A stretch of DNA of 54,926 nucleotides from Candidatus Neomarinimicrobiota bacterium. Lineage in GTDB: Bacteria; Fidelibacterota; Marinisomatia; Marinisomatales; S15-B10. Below the pieces are notes generated by a model. That model had not been told where the DNA came from and ran no database searches. It was given only the letters and a program-made list of their open reading frames with translations. Positions within the stretch are counted from its first letter, which is position 1. The number at the start of each line of letters is the position of its first letter. Positions 50,331 to 54,926 of the stretch are shown piece by piece. The stretch lies in assembly GCA_036476315.1 (NCBI GenBank), contig JAZGBI010000002.1:1-54926 (forward strand), read 5' to 3'. Both the position numbers and the translations under genes were made by a program.

Positions 50331-51767
50331 ATGCCAAGAGACCTGGAACCACGACTACCTCCCCTGTCATTACGCTTGTTTTCCATATACCAACTCTCTA
50401 AACTAAGCGACAATATCCATACTGAATCAACTTTACACATGGGAGGTTTAGCAAGCGTGGCAATTCAAATTAATGATCCGGATGATAAGCTAGGTGTACT
50501 TATTCCGGGCTTAGGTGCTGTTGGAACAACATTCATCGCTGGTGTGGAGCTTGTCAGACAGGGATTCTCTAAACCTATTGGCAGCTTGACCCAAATGGGG
50601 ACAATTCGTTTGGGGAAACGGCCGGAAAAGAGAATTCCTCTGATAAGAGATTTCGTGCCTCTGGTAGAACTCAAAGATATTGTCTGCGGAGGATGGGATA
50701 TTTATGAAGACTCGGCTTACGAGGCAGCGACAAAAGCTAATGTACTTTCAAAAGAAGACAGAGATTCGGTGAAGGATTATTTGTCCGAAATTACTCCGAT
50801 GAAAGCCGTTTTTGATCCCAACTACGTAAGAAAACTCAGTGGCAATCATATCAAAAAAGGTCGCACGAAATATGACCTTGCTCAAATGCTCATGGATGAT
50901 ATTGATAGTTTTACCTCAATACATAAATTGAATAGTCTCGTCATGATATGGTGTGGATCAACAGAGATTTACATTGAAGAGGAGTCTGTGCATAAGTCCT
51001 TAGAATCCTTTGAAAAAGGATTGAGAACAAATCATCCTGCCATTGCTCCCAGCATGATTTATGCGTATGCGGCGCTCAAGAAGGGAATCCCGTTTGCCAA
51101 CGGCGCTCCAAATCTGACAATTGACTTTCCTGCCATGTTGGAATTAGCGAAAATGAATCATGTCCCGGTTGCAGGAAAGGATTTCAAGACGGGTCAAACT
51201 CTGATGAAGACCATTATTTCACCGGGACTCAAAGCTCGTCTCCTTGGCGTGAAAGGCTGGTTTTCCACAAACATATTGGGCAACCGTGATGGAGAAGTGC
51301 TGGATGATCCAGAATCCTCAAAAACCAAGGAAATAAGTAAATTGGGAGTTCTGGATCATATTTTACAACCTCAACTCTATCCTGATCTATATGATAATCT
51401 GTATCATAAAGTTCGTATCAACTACTACCCTCCATCAGGAGACAACAAAGAAGGGTGGGACAATATCGATATTTTCGGGTGGCTCGGGTACCCCATGCAG
51501 ATCAAAGTCGACTTTCTTTGCAGGGACAGCATCCTGGCGGCCCCTATTGTATTGGATTTAGCCCTTTTTCTGGATTTGTCTAAACGCGCAATGCTGGAAG
51601 GGATCCAGGAGTGGCTTTCGTTCTATTTTAAAAGTCCAATGGTACCTGAGGAACTCTACCCGGAACATGATCTCTTCATTCAGCTGAAGAAGCTGAAAAA
51701 CACTTTACGCTGGATGATCGGTGAGGAATTAGTTACTCATTTGGGCAGAGAATATTACGATGAGTAA
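50331..51767 (+). CDS. ino1: myo-Inositol-1-phosphate synthase
   Basis: An up to 478-residue NAD-dependent isomerase converting glucose-6-phosphate to L-myo-inositol-1-phosphate. The Rossmann loop reads LGVLIPGLGAVGTTF; the catalytic region includes GKDFKTGQTLMKTIISPG and VKGWFSTNILGNRDGE; the end has DSILAAPIVLDLALFLDLS. The ATG at 50331 has AGGAC just upstream; an internal ATG at 50439 would remove 36 residues that look non-family. Neither is certain. The end overlaps the next gene by 8 bases. Base composition from here on is more A+T-rich than in the housekeeping genes. Confidence 0.93.
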   Translation: MPRDLEPRLPPLSLRLFSIYQLSKLSDNIHTESTLHMGGLASVAIQINDPDDKLGVLIPGLGAVGTTFIAGVELVRQGFSKPIGSLTQMGTIRLGKRPEKRIPLIRDFVPLVELKDIVCGGWDIYEDSAYEAATKANVLSKEDRDSVKDYLSEITPMKAVFDPNYVRKLSGNHIKKGRTKYDLAQMLMDDIDSFTSIHKLNSLVMIWCGSTEIYIEEESVHKSLESFEKGLRTNHPAIAPSMIYAYAALKKGIPFANGAPNLTIDFPAMLELAKMNHVPVAGKDFKTGQTLMKTIISPGLKARLLGVKGWFSTNILGNRDGEVLDDPESSKTKEISKLGVLDHILQPQLYPDLYDNLYHKVRINYYPPSGDNKEGWDNIDIFGWLGYPMQIKVDFLCRDSILAAPIVLDLALFLDLSKRAMLEGIQEWLSFYFKSPMVPEELYPEHDLFIQLKKLKNTLRWMIGEELVTHLGREYYDE

Positions 51768-52509
51768 TATTCCAGCGGTAATAATTGCTGCCGGTAGCGG
51801 AAGTCGGATTGAAACACGACATAATCAGGTTCCTAAGACGTTGCTTCCCGTCGACTCTGAAAATCGGATAATTGATCTAATCATACAATCGCTCCGGCAG
51901 GCAGACATCACAGAAATAATAATAGTTACTGGATACAAAGGATCGCTTTTAAGAAAGGAATTGGGGAATGGAAAGAGTCACAATGTTACCGTCTGTTATA
52001 TAACAAATCCTGGATGGAAGGAGCCAAACGGTATTTCAGTTCTGGCAGCCTCGCAAGCGGTAGGTAACCGGGAGTTCATTCTGGTTATGAGCGATCATCT
52101 CTTCAAAGCGAAAACGGTGTCTAAATTGAAGTCTTTCCCGCTCAGCAACGGCGGAGCGGTAGTGGCTATTGACCGGGCAATTCGGCAGATATACGATATC
52201 GATGACGCAATGAAATTGAAAACAGAACAAACAGGTCAACATTATTTAATTAAAGCAATGGACAAGAAGTTAAAACGCTATGATAGTGTAGATTGTGGAC
52301 TTTTTAAAGGAACACCGGAGATGTTTACTGCTCTTAAAATCGCAAATAAAAAAGGACGCTGTTCCTTATCCAACGGTTGTGAAGAACTAATCAAGATGAA
52401 TAAGCTCTTAGGTTGTGACATTACAGGCGATTTCTGGATTGATATTGACACCACTTCCGCACTGCAGGTTGCCAGGGAATCCTGGAAGAAGGATAGACTC
52501 TCTCAGTAA
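51760..52509 (+). CDS. CTP:inositol-1-phosphate cytidylyltransferase-like nucleotidyltransferase
   Basis: A 249-residue GT-A-fold nucleotidyltransferase. The nucleotide loop is IIAAGSGSRI with PKTLLPV; then NPGWKEPNGISVLAAS, ILVMSDHLFKAKTV, DSVDCGLFKGTPEMF and the metal-binding ITGDFWIDIDT. The MSDHLF, CGLFKGTPEMF and FWIDIDT blocks are those of the IPCT domain that makes CDP-inositol in di-myo-inositol-phosphate synthesis. Here the domain stands alone, without the fused membrane phosphotransferase (DIPPS). Position directly after inositol-phosphate synthase supports the substrate. A sugar-1-phosphate is the alternative. Confidence 0.82.
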   Translation: MSNIPAVIIAAGSGSRIETRHNQVPKTLLPVDSENRIIDLIIQSLRQADITEIIIVTGYKGSLLRKELGNGKSHNVTVCYITNPGWKEPNGISVLAASQAVGNREFILVMSDHLFKAKTVSKLKSFPLSNGGAVVAIDRAIRQIYDIDDAMKLKTEQTGQHYLIKAMDKKLKRYDSVDCGLFKGTPEMFTALKIANKKGRCSLSNGCEELIKMNKLLGCDITGDFWIDIDTTSALQVARESWKKDRLSQ

Positions 52510-52551
52510 CATTACTCGATCTTTAGAGTGCAGGGGCAAGGCAGTTGGCTC

Positions 52552-53604
52552 ATGCTGAAGCTTTACTATCTGGCAAGTGATGTATACCAATATTCCCATA
52601 TCAAACTACTTTACCGAGAGATCGGTGGACAATTTGTTGTCCATAAACCACGAGCTCTGTTTCATCTGAAGCGGAGTTTTTGGCGATTCCAGAGTAAGAA
52701 CCCATCATACGGGTTGTTTCGACTGCAACCCAAAACAATAATAACAAAATATTTTGACTATAGTTCTCTTGAAGGAGTGTTAGTTTCCACCATAATGCAT
52801 GGTATGAAAAGAAATCCTGCGAAATTGGTGACTGTTTTTGTCGGGCATGGGACCGGAGATAAGCCCTACAGAAAGGGGGAGGTAAATCCTTTCGATTATT
52901 ATTTCATTTCCGGAAATAAACACCTCCAAAAGATCAGAGAATCAGTCACGCCAAACATTAGTGAAGACCAACTCGTTAAGATTGGCAATTTGCACTTTGA
53001 TGATTTTATTAATGGTAGGATAGACAGGGGAGAAGTCCTTGATCAAATTGGAATTCGCGACCGTGCCCGCCCGATTATTGTGTACGCTCCCACCTGGAAA
53101 GACTGGGGTGGCGGTACTCTGCTTGATCATAGTTATCAGTTTATTGAGGAGTTTGACAAAAACTATAACCTGATTATCCGCCCACACTATTATGACTGGA
53201 GGTACCTTCCTCCAATCAAGGAATTCATCTCCCACCATAAATACAAGAATGTATATATGATAGATTCTAATAATATGGGTCTAACGGGTACTACGGAAAA
53301 CTTGTCGATTGCTGATCTTCTAATCTCGGATACATCTTCAATAATGTATGAGTTCTTAATAATGCAGAAGCCGATAATAGTAATAGATGTGGAACAGGAG
53401 CTTACTCCAATGCCACCGGAATTGGACCTGAGACAAGTGGTGGACCATTGGAATGGTAAAGGTCAAATCGAACCCTTGGTCAAAGAGAATACTGAAACAA
53501 ATAAATATGCAAATGAATTGCGGAAGTTACTTTTCAACTGTTTTGAATATAATGATGGCAAGTCAACTCAACGAGCTGTGGATTTCTTGAACACTCTGCT
53601 TTAA
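52552..53604 (+). CDS. TagB/TagF-like CDP-alcohol phosphotransferase (first copy)
   Basis: A ~350-residue protein of the CDP-glycerol glycerophosphotransferase family (PF04464), which in teichoic acid synthesis transfers glycerol or ribitol phosphate from CDP-alcohols. The ATG at 52552 is preferred to the GTG at 52528 because MLKLYYLASDVYQY aligns with the start of the next gene's product. Motifs: VGHGTGDKPY (first catalytic His), VYAPTWKDWGGG, LIIRPHYYDW (second His) and LISDTSSIMYEFL, which binds the nucleotide diphosphate in relatives. No transmembrane helix; peripheral membrane location is expected. The local CDP-inositol enzyme suggests an inositol phosphate donor. Confidence 0.82.
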   Translation: MLKLYYLASDVYQYSHIKLLYREIGGQFVVHKPRALFHLKRSFWRFQSKNPSYGLFRLQPKTIITKYFDYSSLEGVLVSTIMHGMKRNPAKLVTVFVGHGTGDKPYRKGEVNPFDYYFISGNKHLQKIRESVTPNISEDQLVKIGNLHFDDFINGRIDRGEVLDQIGIRDRARPIIVYAPTWKDWGGGTLLDHSYQFIEEFDKNYNLIIRPHYYDWRYLPPIKEFISHHKYKNVYMIDSNNMGLTGTTENLSIADLLISDTSSIMYEFLIMQKPIIVIDVEQELTPMPPELDLRQVVDHWNGKGQIEPLVKENTETNKYANELRKLLFNCFEYNDGKSTQRAVDFLNTLL

Positions 53605-53623
53605 GCTTAAATATCTCTATCAT

Positions 53624-54730
53624 TTGACTAGACTACTCTTCAAAATCGAATTCATTTACCACAAAGCAGCCATGGATCCCATCATTGCTGCTTTTTCTGC
53701 AGATGAGAAATATGACATTGCTATGTCACTTGGGGAGGAACCATCCAGGAAGTGGGGACTGTTCACTGTGTCGAAGAAACAGAATTTCATAGATCATCTC
53801 AATACTGGTGAGCTGAGATTAGCAGATGAGAATGAGGTATTTGACATCGTTATTGTTGGCGACACAATCCGCGATGCAAGCAAACTCGGAAAAACTCTGC
53901 TCTGCTTTGTCAACCACGGCACTGGCATTAAGAATGTTCTTTATCGCAACCTGAGGCGGGATAGTGGTACAAGATATATGATATTCGTTGAAGGTGATTA
54001 TCGGGTGGAAAAACTTGTCGAGTCCGGAGTGTTGGGCGAAAGTGAAGTTTTCAAAATCGGATTACCGAAGCTTGACCCCTATTTCGATCCTGACGTTTTC
54101 AATCGTGAAGAAATCCTTATGAAATATGGACTTGATCCTGGAAAAAGGACAATTCTGTTTGCACCAACCTATAAGCCAACCTGTATTTACGACGTAAAGG
54201 ACCATATTTTTGCTCAGACTACAGATCACAACCTGATTATCAAGCTTCATCATTACAGTTGGATGGGGAAATATGTTTCTCACAGGCAGCATCGTGTTTT
54301 CGAGCGACGGATTGATAGATATTCTCATGCTGTCCTTGTGCCCATGCATGATCACAATATCTTGCCGCTGATGGCAGCAGCAGATACATTGATAAGTGAG
54401 GCTTCAAGTACGGTATTCGACTTTTTGGGCCTGAGCAAATTTGGAATAATCTACGATTTAGATCATGATAGATTGAAGCACTCCAACGGAGAACATATTC
54501 TTGCTACCGACAACCGGGAGTTTCTCAGGGGAGCATTCGTCCATATCAATAGTCCTGATATGATAGAACACGCGGTAAAACGAGCATTGAATCCGACCGA
54601 GGAGATGGTGGAAAAAGCCAACCGATACCGTGACTATTACTTCTACAAATTGGACGGCAGAGCATCAGTGAGGCTCAAAGAAACAATCGAAAGGCTACTA
54701 TCGGAAGGGACACATGTCAACGAACCGTAG
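53624..54730 (+). CDS. TagB/TagF-like CDP-alcohol phosphotransferase (second copy)
   Basis: A 368-residue second member of the same family, clearly different in sequence from its neighbour. Motifs: CFVNHGTGIKNV, ILFAPTYKPT, LIIKLHHYSWMG and LISEASSTVFDFLG. Both catalytic His positions are kept. A TTG start at 53624 is chosen since residues before the first ATG (53672), LLFKIEFIYHKA, fit the family's N-terminal strand. Two paralogues in series recall TagB (primer) and TagF (polymerase), so one may prime and the other extend or decorate a polymer. Confidence 0.8.
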   Translation: MTRLLFKIEFIYHKAAMDPIIAAFSADEKYDIAMSLGEEPSRKWGLFTVSKKQNFIDHLNTGELRLADENEVFDIVIVGDTIRDASKLGKTLLCFVNHGTGIKNVLYRNLRRDSGTRYMIFVEGDYRVEKLVESGVLGESEVFKIGLPKLDPYFDPDVFNREEILMKYGLDPGKRTILFAPTYKPTCIYDVKDHIFAQTTDHNLIIKLHHYSWMGKYVSHRQHRVFERRIDRYSHAVLVPMHDHNILPLMAAADTLISEASSTVFDFLGLSKFGIIYDLDHDRLKHSNGEHILATDNREFLRGAFVHINSPDMIEHAVKRALNPTEEMVEKANRYRDYYFYKLDGRASVRLKETIERLLSEGTHVNEP

Positions 54731-54772
54731 CTACCCCTCTTTCCCACAGAATCACGGCCGTTGGTTGGTGAA

Positions 54773-54926
54773 ATGAGCCAGTCTCTCATTAGTCCATTCG
54801 TGTCCGTTATTATCCGGTCATACAATCGATTAGAGTATATTCTTGAACTCATCGAAAAGTGTTTGAGCCAGGACTACGATAACTACGAGGTGGTTGTTAT
54901 AGACCAAAGTAATAAAGCTCAGTGGG
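54773..54926 (+). CDS. Family 2 glycosyltransferase, cut by the right edge
   Basis: Only the first 51 residues are visible. They begin MSQSLISPFVSVIIRSYNR and continue with LELIEKCLSQDYDNYEVVVID, the canonical GT-A nucleotide-sugar-binding start of GT2 enzymes. GGTG lies upstream of the ATG. It continues the surface-glycan locus. Confidence 0.8.
   Translation, partial: MSQSLISPFVSVIIRSYNRLEYILELIEKCLSQDYDNYEVVVIDQSNKAQW

Noticed and set aside
51760-54730. Di-myo-inositol-phosphate (thermophile solute) pathway
   Set aside because: The cytidylyltransferase lacks the fused membrane phosphotransferase and none is encoded in the visible locus; the neighbours are glycan-type transferases. It cannot be fully excluded beyond the edge.

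Overview
The window reads as a chromosome segment of a Gram-negative, aerobic, heterotrophic bacterium, most likely of the Fibrobacteres-Chlorobi-Bacteroidetes (FCB) assemblage. A Marinimicrobia (SAR406)-like lineage is my best guess. The signs are a roughly 1000-residue SecA with a long insertion in its nucleotide-binding region, a fused heme A/heme O synthase, a b6-type split cytochrome b with an octaheme cytochrome c, outer-membrane porins, a heptosyltransferase and a secreted protease ending in a dockerin. The placement rests on family resemblance only; no 16S rRNA gene is present.

Layout. Positions 1-3096 (minus) hold two coupled secreted proteases, an S8 subtilase cut by the edge and an M14 carboxypeptidase. 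Positions 3563-21901 (minus) are a respiratory block. In transcription order it holds a HEAT-repeat membrane protein, Rieske protein, cytochrome b6, subunit IV, octaheme cytochrome c and a plastocyanin-like protein. Then come an Rrf2 regulator with its own promoter and operator, cytochrome oxidase I, III, IV, two small membrane proteins, oxidase II and CtaA-CtaB, followed by pyruvate:ferredoxin oxidoreductase and a DUF420 protein. Positions 22732-31361 (minus) carry a housekeeping operon: phoH, thiolase, acyl-CoA dehydrogenase, ilvE, nusB, a phosphoesterase, secA and a tRNA-Leu. Positions 31580-32754 (plus) carry a ytfI/ytfJ-like pair. Positions 32751-37461 (minus) carry an RND exporter, a small membrane protein, a LolA-like protein and a beta-barrel. 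Positions 37813-40802 (plus) carry an unknown protein, thiamin pyrophosphokinase and a sodium:solute symporter. Positions 40786-43068 (minus) carry aldolase and PPi-type phosphofructokinase. Positions 43540-45097 (plus) carry small or decayed genes and a SagB-type nitroreductase. Citrate synthase (minus), a universal stress protein with a porin (plus) and a GT9 heptosyltransferase (minus) follow.

From 50331 to the right edge (plus) the DNA becomes visibly richer in A+T and carries a surface-polymer locus: myo-inositol-phosphate synthase, a stand-alone CTP:inositol-phosphate cytidylyltransferase, two different TagB/TagF-like CDP-alcohol phosphotransferases and the start of a GT2 glycosyltransferase. 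Together these suggest a route from glucose-6-phosphate to CDP-inositol and then to a phosphoinositol-decorated or phosphoinositol-polymer glycan. I regard this as the best candidate for an undescribed system.

Intergenic regions at about 3.2, 22.1 and 46.8 kb share a mosaic family of hairpin-forming repeats. Two other gaps (18.4 and 32.2 kb) are filled by 141-145 base elements with terminal inverted repeats. Only one tRNA was found, and no rRNA, CRISPR array or insertion sequence.
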